Source: Pseudoalteromonas phenolica | GTDB taxonomy: Bacteria > Pseudomonadota > Gammaproteobacteria > Enterobacterales > Alteromonadaceae | Reading direction: 5' to 3' | NCBI RefSeq assembly: GCF_001444405.1 | Contig: NZ_CP013187.1 | Coordinates: 806,001 to 870,000 of the forward strand | DNA length: 64,000 nucleotides | Shown: one piece after another, positions 9,354 to 18,891 of the stretch | Position numbering within the stretch: the stretch's first letter is position 1 | How the letters are laid out: each line of letters begins with the position of its first letter | The notes under the pieces: generated by a model | What the model was told of the DNA's origin: nothing | Seen by the model: the letters and a program-made list of their open reading frames with translations, nothing else | The model's database searches: none | Made by a program: the position numbers and the translations under genes

Positions 9354-9905
9354 TTAAGACTTATGGCAGTTAGCTAAAAGTTGCTGCCAGAATGCTTCGC
9401 CTTTGCGTCGAGCTAAACGGATATTGTTTTCAGGAATGCTTTCTGGGTCGTCGTAATTAGCCAGTGCTTCGGCCATGCTTTCCTCACGAATAAGATGCAG
9501 TGTTGGGTAAGGTGCACGGTTGGTGTAATTGGCAGCATCGCCCGATTCACTGTCGGCAAACTCATAGTCTGGGTGGAAGTGAGCGATTTGATATTTACCC
9601 TCATAGCCTTGTGCAGCTAGAAGTGCGTTAGCTAGGTCGACTAAGTCTAAGTAACTATCAAAATCTTTAAACCCTTCAGCAAAAATAAGTAGGGTGGTTT
9701 CTACTTCTGGATGCGCGTCTAAATGAGCCAGTTGTTCAAGCATGGTCATCACTGCGTCTTCGTGTTTTTCATCATCAGAGACAATATAAGCGATGGTATT
9801 TGCTTCGACTTCTTTGCGAGCAAATGGACAAAAGTTAAATTTTACAATGACGCTTTTAACCCAGTTTTGCATTGCTTGGGTAATTAAGGTGTGTTCAGTT
9901 GTCAT
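9354..9905 (-). CDS. DUF1415 family protein
   Basis: A 183-residue soluble protein that I recognise as the DUF1415 family from its N-terminus (QNWVKSVIVKFNFCPFARKE) and its AHFHPDYEFADSESGDAANYTNRAPYPTLHLIRE core. The family is common in proteobacteria and has no established function; conserved Cys, His and Asp residues hint at metal or redox chemistry, but that is speculation. It follows waaA on the same strand with about 18 bases between them, so the two are probably co-transcribed. Confidence 0.88.
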   Translation of the reverse strand: MTTEHTLITQAMQNWVKSVIVKFNFCPFARKEVEANTIAYIVSDDEKHEDAVMTMLEQLAHLDAHPEVETTLLIFAEGFKDFDSYLDLVDLANALLAAQGYEGKYQIAHFHPDYEFADSESGDAANYTNRAPYPTLHLIREESMAEALANYDDPESIPENNIRLARRKGEAFWQQLLANCHKS

Positions 9906-9923
9906 AAAATATTGCTCGATTAA

Positions 9924-11180
9924 TTAAGAAAGATGTGTGCTGATTAAGTTAACGGTTTTGGCTATCGCGCCTTGATTTTTTTGTAAGCAGGCAAGGGCAT
10001 TCGCTCCGAGTTCTGCACAATCACTTGGGCTGCTGAAAAGTCTATTTATTTGCTCCGTCAATTCGTTACTAGAATGCACGGTAATACAGCCTTGATGCGC
10101 CGCTAAATCAGGGTAAATATGAGCAAAGTTATAGACATGAGGGCCTGTCAAAGTGCCTACTGAAAATGCCGCCGCTTCTAATGGGTTGTGACCACCGCGT
10201 TCAATTAAACTGCCACCGATGTAGGCAATGTTTGCGCTGCCAAACAAGTATTTTAGTTCGCCTAAGGTATCAGCTAATAGGACTTGGCTGTTCGGGTTAA
10301 ACTCCCCTGAGCGCTTAGAAAACGACAAGTTTGATTCTTTGAGAAGTTCTGCAACTTTTATAAATTGCTCAGGGTGTCGAGGTGCAATAATCAGTAGCGC
10401 ATCAGGGTGGGTTGCAAGCACTTGTTGATGGGCCGCTAGAACTTGCTCATGTTCACCTGGGTGGGTTGAACCGGCAACCCAGACTTTGCTGCGATTGAAG
10501 CATTTTTTAAATTCAGCGACGGTCGATTTGGCAGCTTCATCGATTTGAATATCGAACTTAATTGAGCCTGTTACTGTGACTTTATCTTTATTGAGCCCTA
10601 GCTGTAAGAAGCGCTTAGCATCTTCTTCGTTATGACTCGCTAAAGTCGTTATGTGGTTCATGATGCCATTGGCAAGCGGTAGTACTTTTTGATAGCCCTG
10701 TAGTGACTTTTCTGACAGGCGAGCATTAACAACATTGACTGCAATATTTTTCGCATGGGCTGCGGCAAATAAATTTGGCCAAAGCTCAGTTTCAAGTACC
10801 ACAAGCTGCACTGGAGTCAATGTCTTTAAAAAGCGTTTACTAGCACCCCAAAAGTCGATGGGTAAATAACAATGTGGTGTATCGGGCAGGCTATTTTTTA
10901 TTTGCGCACGACCTGTAGGGGTATTGCTGGTAACGATAATCGCTTGGTTTGGGTTTTTAGTTTTGAACGCTTTAATAAGCGGCGCAGCTGCCAACACTTC
11001 ACCGACAGAAGCACAGTGAAACACAACCGCGTTCTTAGGCAATTTTTTTAAACTTAAAGCAAATCGCTCGGTAAAAAAGTCACGGTAGCCCGCATTTTTC
11101 TTGCCTCGAATTACATAAAGGTAAAACACAATGAGAGGGCTGAGTGCGTATAAAAACAAGGAATATAAAAAGCGCGCCAT
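9924..11180 (-). CDS. waaA: 3-deoxy-D-manno-octulosonic acid (Kdo) transferase
   Basis: WaaA (KdtA) adds Kdo to the lipid A precursor on the inner face of the inner membrane. The 418-residue protein begins with a membrane anchor (about residues 3-24), then the GT-B N-terminal domain (YRDFFTERF, FHCASVGEVLAAAPLI near 55-70, with the conserved catalytic Glu) and a C-terminal domain with GSTHPGEHEQVL, LIIAPRHPEQF and GGSLIERGGHNPLEAAAF. The ATG at 11180 is used; an in-frame TTG two codons earlier is less likely. The presence of a Kdo kinase gene nearby suggests a mono-Kdo, phosphorylated core, though this cannot be read from WaaA alone. Confidence 0.95.
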   Translation of the reverse strand: MARFLYSLFLYALSPLIVFYLYVIRGKKNAGYRDFFTERFALSLKKLPKNAVVFHCASVGEVLAAAPLIKAFKTKNPNQAIIVTSNTPTGRAQIKNSLPDTPHCYLPIDFWGASKRFLKTLTPVQLVVLETELWPNLFAAAHAKNIAVNVVNARLSEKSLQGYQKVLPLANGIMNHITTLASHNEEDAKRFLQLGLNKDKVTVTGSIKFDIQIDEAAKSTVAEFKKCFNRSKVWVAGSTHPGEHEQVLAAHQQVLATHPDALLIIAPRHPEQFIKVAELLKESNLSFSKRSGEFNPNSQVLLADTLGELKYLFGSANIAYIGGSLIERGGHNPLEAAAFSVGTLTGPHVYNFAHIYPDLAAHQGCITVHSSNELTEQINRLFSSPSDCAELGANALACLQKNQGAIAKTVNLISTHLS

Positions 11181-11333
11181 AACCAACCGTTATTATTGAA
11201 GTATGTAAACAACCGCCATTTTAACCCGCTCAATCGTTTATGAAAACGAATTAACAAATTTAAACAGTTTAGGGTCGTGCTCCTGTTTATTGAATTTGTT
11301 ACTATGGCAAGTTCATTAGAGAAGAATTGAATT

Positions 11334-12782
11334 ATGAAGTTAAAGCTATTTTCAACCTTATTTGCTGCGGCTTTGGGTATCGCAGGTCAGGCGATGGCTG
11401 CGCCAACTGCGTATTTACCTCTGGGTAAGCACCCTGTACTAGAGCATCAAATTGACAGAATGTTTGCCATCTCAACAGGCACGCCTATGGCGAAGCCGTA
11501 CCGCATTTATGATGTGCAAATTGCCCTTAGACAAATAAAACAATCAAACCCAGACCTGCACGCGCAGATTTTATCAGGTATTAAACCTTATATGAGTCGT
11601 GATGCAGTCACACGCATGGGCGTAAAGCTCAGAGCAGATTCTGGCGCTGAAATAAAGCTGGCCAACGACCGTAGCAACAGCTCAAGTGAGTATGCTGAAG
11701 TGTCTTTTGACGGTATTTGGCGCGGTGGTGAACATAGTTTAATGCAACTAGGCGCAGAGTATCGTGTTGAGCAAGGTAAGTTGGTGGCTTATAACAGCTT
11801 CTATGCGTTAGGTGGTGATAATTTACAGCTGAATTTAGGCTACAAAGAGCATTGGTTCTCGCCGTTTAAAACATTTGCGCAAGTTTACTCTAACAACGCG
11901 CAAGCGCCTTTGTCTATTTCATTGGGTTTAAACGCGCCATTACAGAATTGGTGGAATTTTGATTTTGAGCTTTTTTATGCAAAAGCTGAGCATGTTGAAA
12001 ACGGCATTTTATATAAAGATACTTTACACAGTGGTACGCCTAAGTTAGCAGGCACACATTTGTCTATTGAGCCTATTGAAGGCTGGAAGATCGGGGCTAA
12101 TCGAATGATGCAATTTGGTGGCGGTCCAAGAAAAGTATCAACGAAAGATGTTTTTAAAGCCTACTTCGACCCAGCAGGGAATGATAATTCGGCGCTTACT
12201 GGTGGTGCAGATAATGAACTTGGCGATCAATGGGCTTCAATCACTTCGACAATAAGAACGAATTGGTTTACTCCAATTGAGTGGTATTTTGAGCATGCTG
12301 GGGAAGATACCAAGTACCATCGAAACTACCAGTTAGGGAATACGGCAAATAGTTTTGGTATTTTTATTCCTGAAATGACAGATCGTCTTGCATTTAGATA
12401 TGAATATACAAAGCTAAATACATTTTGGTATGTAAATTATATCTACCCTGGTATCGGAAATTCTTTTAACGGTTCGGTCGTTGGCCACTTCGCAGCTGAT
12501 AGAAGAAAATTTAAAGATGCAATTCCGAGCGGTATTCACTCTATTGAAGGCGATGTTTTCTTAGCAGAAGGTCATTGGAAAGTGAAATATTCTCTAATAA
12601 GAAATGCGAGTAATCATATCAATGAATTTGGCGATGTGGGTGGCAAATATGAAACTTCACATGAACTTCAACTAATTAATAATCGAGCCTATGACGACAA
12701 GCGCCTAGAAACCACACTCACCTTAGGTAAAGACGTATTTGGTGAAAACTATACTTGGTTAGCGGTCAATGTATACTGGTAG
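11334..12782 (+). CDS. Capsule-assembly Wzi-family outer-membrane protein
   Basis: A 482-residue protein with a clear signal peptide (cleavage likely after GQAMA, near residue 22). The mature part has alternating aromatic beta-strand patterns and ends in Trp, as in outer-membrane beta-barrels. Stretches such as KPYRIYDVQIALRQI, YNSFYALGGDNLQLNLGYKEHWFSPF, SIEPIEGWKIGANRMMQFGG and FKAYFDPAGNDN match the capsule assembly Wzi family, which helps anchor surface polysaccharide. It is divergent from waaA and directly upstream of gmhA, so a role in surface polysaccharide attachment fits its neighbours. Confidence 0.85.
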   Translation: MKLKLFSTLFAAALGIAGQAMAAPTAYLPLGKHPVLEHQIDRMFAISTGTPMAKPYRIYDVQIALRQIKQSNPDLHAQILSGIKPYMSRDAVTRMGVKLRADSGAEIKLANDRSNSSSEYAEVSFDGIWRGGEHSLMQLGAEYRVEQGKLVAYNSFYALGGDNLQLNLGYKEHWFSPFKTFAQVYSNNAQAPLSISLGLNAPLQNWWNFDFELFYAKAEHVENGILYKDTLHSGTPKLAGTHLSIEPIEGWKIGANRMMQFGGGPRKVSTKDVFKAYFDPAGNDNSALTGGADNELGDQWASITSTIRTNWFTPIEWYFEHAGEDTKYHRNYQLGNTANSFGIFIPEMTDRLAFRYEYTKLNTFWYVNYIYPGIGNSFNGSVVGHFAADRRKFKDAIPSGIHSIEGDVFLAEGHWKVKYSLIRNASNHINEFGDVGGKYETSHELQLINNRAYDDKRLETTLTLGKDVFGENYTWLAVNVYW

Positions 12783-12835
12783 ACCAGTGGTAAGACAATA
12801 GATTTTTGACAACAGCGGGAAAAGTAGGAACGCAC

Positions 12836-13438
12836 ATGTCGCAAGATATTAAAAAAGACAACATGCTTGAAAACAGTTTTTTAGCAAGCCTTGAGCGCCA
12901 CAGAGCGCTGTTTGCAACAGTAGATAAATACCAAAGTGAAGCAATGCAGCTTTTAACTGCTTGTCAAAAAGCGCTTAAATCAGGTGGTAAAGTAATTTGG
13001 TGTGGTAATGGCGGCAGCGCGGCAGATGCACAGCATTTAGCGGCTGAGTTTGTTGTACGTTATAAATTAGAGCGTGGTCCTTTAGCGTCGATTGCCTTAA
13101 CCACAGATACCTCTATTTTAACCGCGCACTCAAACGACTATCACTTCGACACGGTTTTTGAACGCCAGATCCAAGCATTGTGTAAACCTGAAGATGTTGT
13201 AATCGGTTTAACGACCTCTGGGACGAGTCCAAACATTAATTTAGCGCTTCAAGCTGCAAATGAGATTGGCGCATACTCGGTAGCGCTAACAGGTCGCGAA
13301 GGTGGTTTAGTCAAAGATATCGCTAAACTGCCTATTATCATTGCCAATGATGAAACCGCGCGTATTCAAGAAGCGCACATGTTTATCGGTCACTGGTTAT
13401 GTGAAGCAATCGATTTAGCAATTGAGAAAGGCGAATAA
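12836..13438 (+). CDS. gmhA: Phosphoheptose isomerase (sedoheptulose 7-phosphate isomerase)
   Basis: GmhA turns sedoheptulose 7-phosphate into D-glycero-D-manno-heptose 7-phosphate, the first step toward the ADP-heptose of the LPS core. The SIS-domain signatures WCGNGGSAADAQHLAAEFVVR (about 56-76), LTTSGTSPNINLALQAA and the C-terminal EAHMFIGHWLCEAID are present. The ATG at 12836 follows an AGGA ribosome site and gives 200 residues; an in-frame TTG at 12806 has less support. The stop codon overlaps the hldE start (TAATG), indicating translational coupling. Confidence 0.95.
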   Translation: MSQDIKKDNMLENSFLASLERHRALFATVDKYQSEAMQLLTACQKALKSGGKVIWCGNGGSAADAQHLAAEFVVRYKLERGPLASIALTTDTSILTAHSNDYHFDTVFERQIQALCKPEDVVIGLTTSGTSPNINLALQAANEIGAYSVALTGREGGLVKDIAKLPIIIANDETARIQEAHMFIGHWLCEAIDLAIEKGE

Positions 13439-14880
13439 TGGATTTAAGTTATTTTCAAAAGCTATCACAAGCTAAAATTCTGGTCGTTGGTGATGTAATG
13501 CTCGATAGATACTGGCATGGTGACACTGGCCGCATTTCACCAGAAGCACCAGTGCCTGTTGTTAAAGTCAGCAAGCTTGAAGATAAGGCCGGTGGTGCAG
13601 CCAACGTAGCCAAGAATATTGCTTATTTAGATGGTCAAGTTAGCCTATTAGGGATTATTGGTAATGATGATAACGGCAGCTCACTACAAGCGTTATTGAA
13701 AAGCGAGAAAATTAACTCTCAGCTCATTTCCCAAGATGATGCACCGACCATTGCTAAAATGCGTGTGATTAGCCGTCATCAGCAAGTTGTGCGTCTTGAT
13801 TTAGAAGAAACCTTCCTTGAAGCACATTCAGAGCTACTGTTACAAAAACTCACTGAGATTGTTGATGACTTCGATGTGGTACTTTTCTCAGACTACAACA
13901 AGGGGTCATTGGCGAAAATCAGCGAGATGATCCAAGTAGCAAAAGCGGCTGGTAAAACTGTTTTAGTCGACCCTAAATCTAAACAACTTGCCGATTACCG
14001 TGGTGCAGATTTTATTACTCCGAATCTTAATGAGTACACTGCTGCGGGTGGTATTAAAGGCGATGAGCAAGTACTTGCTGATTGTGCGCGTAAGATTATT
14101 GCCGAATGTGGCATTGGCGCCATGTTATTGACTCGCTCTGAGCAGGGCATGTCCTTGATCACACCAAGTGAGAAACATGATTTTGCGGCGCAAGTACTAG
14201 AAGTTTCGGATGTGACAGGCGCAGGCGATACGGTAATTGCAACCTTAGCAGTCATGCTTGGTACAGGCATGCCAGCCAAACAAGCTGTTGAAGTTGCTAA
14301 TGTGGCAGCGGGTTTAGTAGTTGCGAAATTAGGTGCTGCAACAGTATCACCTGAAGAGCTATCAGCAAAACTGACTCAATACCTACGTGAAACCGGTGAG
14401 CAATACCAAGCACCGACGCAAGAAATCTTGCATCATATTGAGCTTGCTCGTCAACGCGGCGAGAAAATTGTCTTCACGAATGGCTGTTTTGATATTTTAC
14501 ATGCTGGCCATGTTCGTTATTTGGCACAGGCCAAAGCGCGAGGTGACAAGTTAGTTGTGGGTTTAAATAACGATGCTTCAATCAGTCGTTTGAAAGGCCC
14601 TGAGCGCCCAATTAATCCATTAGATGAACGTGCGACCGTAATTGGCGCACTTGCATCAGTTGATTGGGTGATCCCATTCGGTGCGGTAGAAGAAAACGAC
14701 ACACCAGCCAAGCTTATCGAGCAAGTCAAACCTGACGTATTAGTCAAAGGCGGTGATTACAAAGTAGAGGAAATCGCTGGTGCTGATTTTGTATTAGCAA
14801 ACGGCGGCACTGTTGAAGTACTAGAATTTGTGAATGGCTGCTCAACTTCGAATGTGATTAAGAAAATTCAAAGTAATTAA
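13438..14880 (+). CDS. hldE: Bifunctional heptose 7-phosphate kinase / heptose 1-phosphate adenylyltransferase
   Basis: HldE carries out the kinase and nucleotidyl-transfer steps of ADP-heptose synthesis. The N-terminal ribokinase-type domain (about 1-320) shows VVGDVMLDRYWHGD, KAGGAANVAKNI and the catalytic DVTGAGDTVIATLA near residue 258. The C-terminal cytidylyltransferase-like domain (about 345-480) has FTNGCFDILHAGHVRYL with the HxGH motif. The length of 480 residues is normal for the fused form. It overlaps gmhA by one base and is followed by a strong terminator. Confidence 0.96.
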   Translation: MDLSYFQKLSQAKILVVGDVMLDRYWHGDTGRISPEAPVPVVKVSKLEDKAGGAANVAKNIAYLDGQVSLLGIIGNDDNGSSLQALLKSEKINSQLISQDDAPTIAKMRVISRHQQVVRLDLEETFLEAHSELLLQKLTEIVDDFDVVLFSDYNKGSLAKISEMIQVAKAAGKTVLVDPKSKQLADYRGADFITPNLNEYTAAGGIKGDEQVLADCARKIIAECGIGAMLLTRSEQGMSLITPSEKHDFAAQVLEVSDVTGAGDTVIATLAVMLGTGMPAKQAVEVANVAAGLVVAKLGAATVSPEELSAKLTQYLRETGEQYQAPTQEILHHIELARQRGEKIVFTNGCFDILHAGHVRYLAQAKARGDKLVVGLNNDASISRLKGPERPINPLDERATVIGALASVDWVIPFGAVEENDTPAKLIEQVKPDVLVKGGDYKVEEIAGADFVLANGGTVEVLEFVNGCSTSNVIKKIQSN

Positions 14881-14901
14881 TTTACCAAGAACTTTAAGCA
14901 G

Positions 14902-14934
14902 AAACCCAAGCTTGTGCTTGGGTTTTTCTTTTTT
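14902..14934 (+). terminator. Intrinsic terminator after gmhA-hldE
   Basis: A perfect ten-base-pair stem AAACCCAAGC / GCTTGGGTTT with loop TTGT, followed by a T-rich run. It starts 21 bases after the hldE stop, closing the gmhA-hldE unit. Confidence 0.92.
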
Positions 14935-14950
14935 GATTCAAGAAATTTTA

Positions 14951-15673
14951 CTAGATAGTGAGAAATGAACGATATAACGCATAAAACTTATCCCACTCGC
15001 TTTCTCGCCAATAAAACTCAGTATTTCGATTTAATTCTTTTATAAAAGAGCGTTTTAAACGCGCCATATTATTTTCAACGGTTTGTTGAGAGGGCTTGCG
15101 GATTTCGCCTCTATCAAAGTCGATTAGAAAAACCTTACTACGCTCGTCAAACAAGATGTTGTTGATGTTTAAGTCGGCGTGAAATACGCCTGCGTTGTGA
15201 AAGCGTGCTAAGGTTTCTGCGGTTGCTTGCCACTCACTCTCAGTCAGAGGAGCTTGTTTTAGTTTGTCGAGCAGACTTTGAGCGCCTGAAACGGCTTCTG
15301 TGATCAGATCGCCACGGTAAATAAACCCGCTGCGCTGAACTTTTGCAGCAATCGGTTTGGATACAGGCAAGCCTAATTCTTCTAATTGTGTCAGAAGTTG
15401 AAACTCTTGATAGGTACGGGTGTTTTCTAATCGGCTAAATAGATATTGATCAGATAAAACCTTGCCCACTAAGCCGCCACGCCAATAATGGCGCAACACA
15501 CCGATTTGCTCACCTAGGTTCAAAAAGTAGGTTTTAGCGCGACCTTTTTTTTCGCCCACTACTTTGTTTTGTTGTTGCCAGTATCTAGGCTCGAACCAGT
15601 TTTCTTCAACGGGTAAAGGTGAGTTATCGGGTAATAAAATATGTGTATTGGCAGAGGGGTGAGTGACGCGCAT
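14951..15673 (-). CDS. kdkA: Kdo kinase
   Basis: A 240-residue member of the KdkA/WaaP kinase family, which phosphorylates Kdo in the LPS inner core. The kinase-like motifs are LRHYWRGGLVGK near the N-terminus, FHADLNINNILFD with the catalytic Asp (about 158-170) and FLIDFDRGEIRKP with the metal-binding Asp (about 176-188). In species with KdkA the core usually carries one phosphorylated Kdo; that this holds here is inference. It is convergent with hldE and divergent from the glycosyltransferase that follows. Confidence 0.9.
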   Translation of the reverse strand: MRVTHPSANTHILLPDNSPLPVEENWFEPRYWQQQNKVVGEKKGRAKTYFLNLGEQIGVLRHYWRGGLVGKVLSDQYLFSRLENTRTYQEFQLLTQLEELGLPVSKPIAAKVQRSGFIYRGDLITEAVSGAQSLLDKLKQAPLTESEWQATAETLARFHNAGVFHADLNINNILFDERSKVFLIDFDRGEIRKPSQQTVENNMARLKRSFIKELNRNTEFYWRESEWDKFYALYRSFLTI

Positions 15674-15818
15674 AAAGTTCTAAATCAGTTTTTTGCTAAG
15701 TATATACTTAAAAGGGATCGGTATACGAGATGTGAGGGCGTTTGCTTTAACAAGTTGGGCTAGGTAGTAAATTAAGTTAAACTGCTGCCAACTATTTTTA
15801 CAAGCATAAGAGACTGTT

Positions 15819-16871
15819 GTGGTTTTATCTTCAACTCCTAAAGATATTTGTATTTTACGTTTGTCGGCGATTGGTGATGTGTGTCATGCCGTGTCGGCCG
15901 TACAGGCTATTCAGCGTCATTATCCTGAGGCGAAAATTACTTGGGTGGTGGGCAAAATCGAAGCCATGTTATTACAAGATATGCCAGGAGTTGAGTTTGT
16001 TATTTTCGATAAAAAACAAGGTAAAGCAGCATTTAAACAGTTAAAAGAGACCTTTAAAGGCCGTCAGTTTGATGTGCTACTGCACATGCAAGTGGCGCTT
16101 CGCGCCAACCTTGCGGCTCGTTGCATTCCTGCCAAGGTAAAAGTAGGTTTTGATTGGCACCGTGCCAAAGAGGGGCACTTCTTATTTACCAATAAACGCA
16201 TTGCAGCAGAAAAATCAGCGCACGTACTCGAGGGTTTTAGAGGGTTTGCTAAAGCCATTGGTGTGCCACATTATGAGCCAACTTGGCAAATGCCAGTAAG
16301 TGATAACGATAAGAACGTTTCTGCAGAGTTACTATCTGGGCTTGAAGATGTTTTAGTTATTTCCCCTGCAGCGAGTAAAGAGGAGCGTAACTGGTTGCCA
16401 GAGCGCTATGCCGAAACTGCCAAATATGCAAAGCAGAAAGGTTTTAATGTAGTGATCACAGGTGGTCCTACAGATATGGAGCGCCAACTGGCAGCTGAGA
16501 TTATCTCTTACTTAGATTTTGAAGTATTGAATCTGGTTGGTAAAACCACGTTGAAACAACTTGTATGTGTTTTAGAGCAAGCTAAATTGGTCATTGCACC
16601 AGATACTGGTCCCGCGCACATGGCGGTTACTATGGGCACGCCTGTGATAGGTTTATATGCTCATTCAAATCCTGCTCGAACAGGCCCATATCTTTATCAA
16701 GATTATGTGGTTGAGGTATATCATAAAAATCTTCAAGCACAGTTTAAGAAAAGTGCAGAACAATTGCCGTGGGGAACGCGTGTCAAAGGCAAAACCTTGA
16801 TGTCGCAAATTAACGTAGCAGACGTAAAAGCTATGTTCGACCGAGTTTGCGAAGAGCAAAACCTTATTTAA
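15819..16871 (+). CDS. Glycosyltransferase family 9 heptosyltransferase
   Basis: A 350-residue GT9 enzyme of the ADP-heptose:LPS heptosyltransferase type. It begins with ICILRLSAIGDVCHAVSAVQ, the standard N-terminal Rossmann motif, and has LLHMQVALRANL near residue 87, SPAASKEERNWLPERYAE and the donor-binding APDTGPAHMAVTMGTPVIGLY near residues 258-278. The start is a GTG, chosen because it lies just before the conserved motif. Neighbouring ADP-heptose genes support transfer of heptose to the core, but I cannot say from sequence alone which heptose it adds. Confidence 0.88.
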   Translation: MVLSSTPKDICILRLSAIGDVCHAVSAVQAIQRHYPEAKITWVVGKIEAMLLQDMPGVEFVIFDKKQGKAAFKQLKETFKGRQFDVLLHMQVALRANLAARCIPAKVKVGFDWHRAKEGHFLFTNKRIAAEKSAHVLEGFRGFAKAIGVPHYEPTWQMPVSDNDKNVSAELLSGLEDVLVISPAASKEERNWLPERYAETAKYAKQKGFNVVITGGPTDMERQLAAEIISYLDFEVLNLVGKTTLKQLVCVLEQAKLVIAPDTGPAHMAVTMGTPVIGLYAHSNPARTGPYLYQDYVVEVYHKNLQAQFKKSAEQLPWGTRVKGKTLMSQINVADVKAMFDRVCEEQNLI

Positions 16872-16911
16872 TAGCCTTTTATTCTTAAAACTAAACGAAT
16901 TAGTAATCATC

Positions 16912-17466
16912 ATGACAACGAAACAGAAAGCCGTTTTTCTCGATAGAGATGGGGTGATCAATCATGATCACGCCTATGTGCATAAAATTGAAGATTTTGA
17001 GTTTATCGATGGGGTATTCGACGCTTGTCGTGATTTTATCGCTAAGGGCTATATTTTAATTGTGGTGACCAATCAATCGGGCATTGGTCGAGGTTATTAT
17101 GATGAAGCGCAGTTTAATCGGCTGACTGAGTGGATGAAAGCACAATTTATTGAGCAGCAATGCCCAATAACTGAGGTGTATTTTTGTCCGCACCATCCTA
17201 AAAAGGCGCTACCTGAATATTTGCAAGACTGCGACTGTCGTAAGCCAAACCCGGGTATGTTGCAGCAAGGTATTGATGCATTTGATATTGATGTGTCACA
17301 AAGCGTCATGATTGGCGATAAAGTATCAGATATTCAGGCAGCGCGCGCAGCCGGCGTGAAAACGGCTATTTTAGTCAATTCAGGACAAGCTTTTTCAGAA
17401 CAAGATGCAGCAGAAGCAGATCAAGTCTGTGTTTCTATTAAAGAAACAGTTGCATTTGTCTCATAA
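16912..17466 (+). CDS. gmhB: D-glycero-beta-D-manno-heptose 1,7-bisphosphate 7-phosphatase
   Basis: GmhB removes the 7-phosphate from heptose bisphosphate between the two HldE steps. The 184-residue HAD-type protein has FLDRDGVIN (nucleophile and acid Asp near 11 and 13), TNQSGIGRGYY, the zinc-site pattern CPHH...CDCRKPNPGM and the metal-binding MIGDKVSDIQAA. It follows the heptosyltransferase by about 40 bases on the same strand. With GmhA and HldE it completes the path to ADP-D-glycero-heptose; the epimerase HldD is not in this window. Confidence 0.95.
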   Translation: MTTKQKAVFLDRDGVINHDHAYVHKIEDFEFIDGVFDACRDFIAKGYILIVVTNQSGIGRGYYDEAQFNRLTEWMKAQFIEQQCPITEVYFCPHHPKKALPEYLQDCDCRKPNPGMLQQGIDAFDIDVSQSVMIGDKVSDIQAARAAGVKTAILVNSGQAFSEQDAAEADQVCVSIKETVAFVS

Positions 17467-17619
17467 ACGTTTACATTCGCCTCAATTTTTGAACAATGGC
17501 TCCGTGCATTTATAGTGCGTAGCCCTTACAATACGCCTGTTTAAAATTATTACTATATTTAGCAGACAACAAAAACTGTGTGAAAACAGGCACACCGTGC
17601 AATTTATTGGAGACTCTAC

Positions 17620-18816
17620 ATGAGAGCATCGGCATTTTATAGTCAACTACAAGAGCAGCTTGAGCAGGTAAAAGCAGAAGGCTTATACAAAAGCGAGCGT
17701 ATTATCACGTCTTCTCAGCAGGCTGAAATTGCAGTAGCAAGTGGTGACTCAGTAATTAACTTCTGTGCAAATAACTACCTAGGTTTAGCGAATCATCCAA
17801 GTTTAATTGAAGCCGCTAAGTCAGGCTTAGATGCCCATGGCTTTGGTGTAGCGTCAGTACGTTTTATTTGTGGTACACAAGACATCCATAAAACACTAGA
17901 AGCAAAAGTCAGTGAGTTCTTACAAACTGAAGATACTATTCTTTACTCTTCTTGTTTTGATGCAAATGCGGGTTTATTCGAAACAATCTTAGGTCCTGAA
18001 GATGCAATCATCTCTGATGCCTTAAACCACGCGTCAATCATTGATGGTGTGCGTTTATGTAAAGCGAAGCGTTTCCGCTACGCAAACAACGACATGGCAG
18101 CACTTGAAGAGCAACTCATTGCCGCAACTGAAGCGGGCGCAAAAACAAAACTAATCGCGACTGATGGCGTGTTCTCTATGGACGGCGTTATTTGTAACTT
18201 AGAAGCTGTATGTGATTTAGCTGATAAGTACGATGCACTTGTGATGGTTGATGACTCTCATGCTGTTGGCTTTGTGGGTGAAAACGGTCGTGGTACACAC
18301 GAATACTGCAACGTGATTGACCGCGTTGATATTATCACAGGTACCTTAGGTAAAGCACTAGGTGGTGCGTCAGGTGGTTACACGTCTGGTAAGAAAGAAG
18401 TGATTGATTGGTTACGTCAGCGCTCTCGTCCTTATTTATTCTCAAACTCTTTAGCGCCTTCAATCGTAACAGCATCAATTGCTGTACTTGATATGCTTAA
18501 AGACGGTAAAGCACTACGTGATCAACTTTGGGAAAATGCAGCTTACTTCCGTGAAAACATGGAAGCTGCTGGTTTCACTTGTGCAGGTAAAGATCACGCA
18601 ATTATCCCTGTAATGCTTGGTGATGCGAAAGTGGCTGCGGCTATGGCTGATAAGTTATTAGCCGAAGGTATCTATGTAACAGGCTTCTCATTCCCTGTTG
18701 TACCAAAAGGTCAAGCACGTATTCGTACACAGATTTCAGCGGCGCATACTAAAGCGCAGCTAGATAAAGCAATTGATGCCTTTACCCGTATTGGTAAAGA
18801 GCTAGGTATCATCTAA
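17620..18816 (+). CDS. kbl: 2-amino-3-ketobutyrate coenzyme A ligase
   Basis: Kbl cleaves 2-amino-3-ketobutyrate with CoA to glycine and acetyl-CoA, using pyridoxal phosphate. The 398-residue protein is full length. Signatures include NNYLGLANHP, the PLP-contact VDDSHAVGFVGENGRGTHE (about 212-230) and the PLP lysine motif TGTLGKALGGASGGY (about 241-255). A GGAG ribosome site precedes the ATG. It pairs with tdh downstream for threonine degradation, although a strong hairpin separates the two. Confidence 0.96.
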   Translation: MRASAFYSQLQEQLEQVKAEGLYKSERIITSSQQAEIAVASGDSVINFCANNYLGLANHPSLIEAAKSGLDAHGFGVASVRFICGTQDIHKTLEAKVSEFLQTEDTILYSSCFDANAGLFETILGPEDAIISDALNHASIIDGVRLCKAKRFRYANNDMAALEEQLIAATEAGAKTKLIATDGVFSMDGVICNLEAVCDLADKYDALVMVDDSHAVGFVGENGRGTHEYCNVIDRVDIITGTLGKALGGASGGYTSGKKEVIDWLRQRSRPYLFSNSLAPSIVTASIAVLDMLKDGKALRDQLWENAAYFRENMEAAGFTCAGKDHAIIPVMLGDAKVAAAMADKLLAEGIYVTGFSFPVVPKGQARIRTQISAAHTKAQLDKAIDAFTRIGKELGII

Positions 18817-18850
18817 ATTTATTAAATAGCAATACGCTTATTAATACTGA

Positions 18851-18891
18851 AATTCGCCAAATCATAAGTATGATCTGGCGAATTGTTTTTT
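18851..18891 (+). terminator. Hairpin with T-run between kbl and tdh
   Basis: A 15-base-pair stem (18851-18865 with 18870-18884, one G-U pair) with loop AAGT, followed within two bases by six T residues. It looks like an intrinsic terminator but ends only about 15 bases before the tdh start, so it may act as a partial stop between the two genes. Confidence 0.8.
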
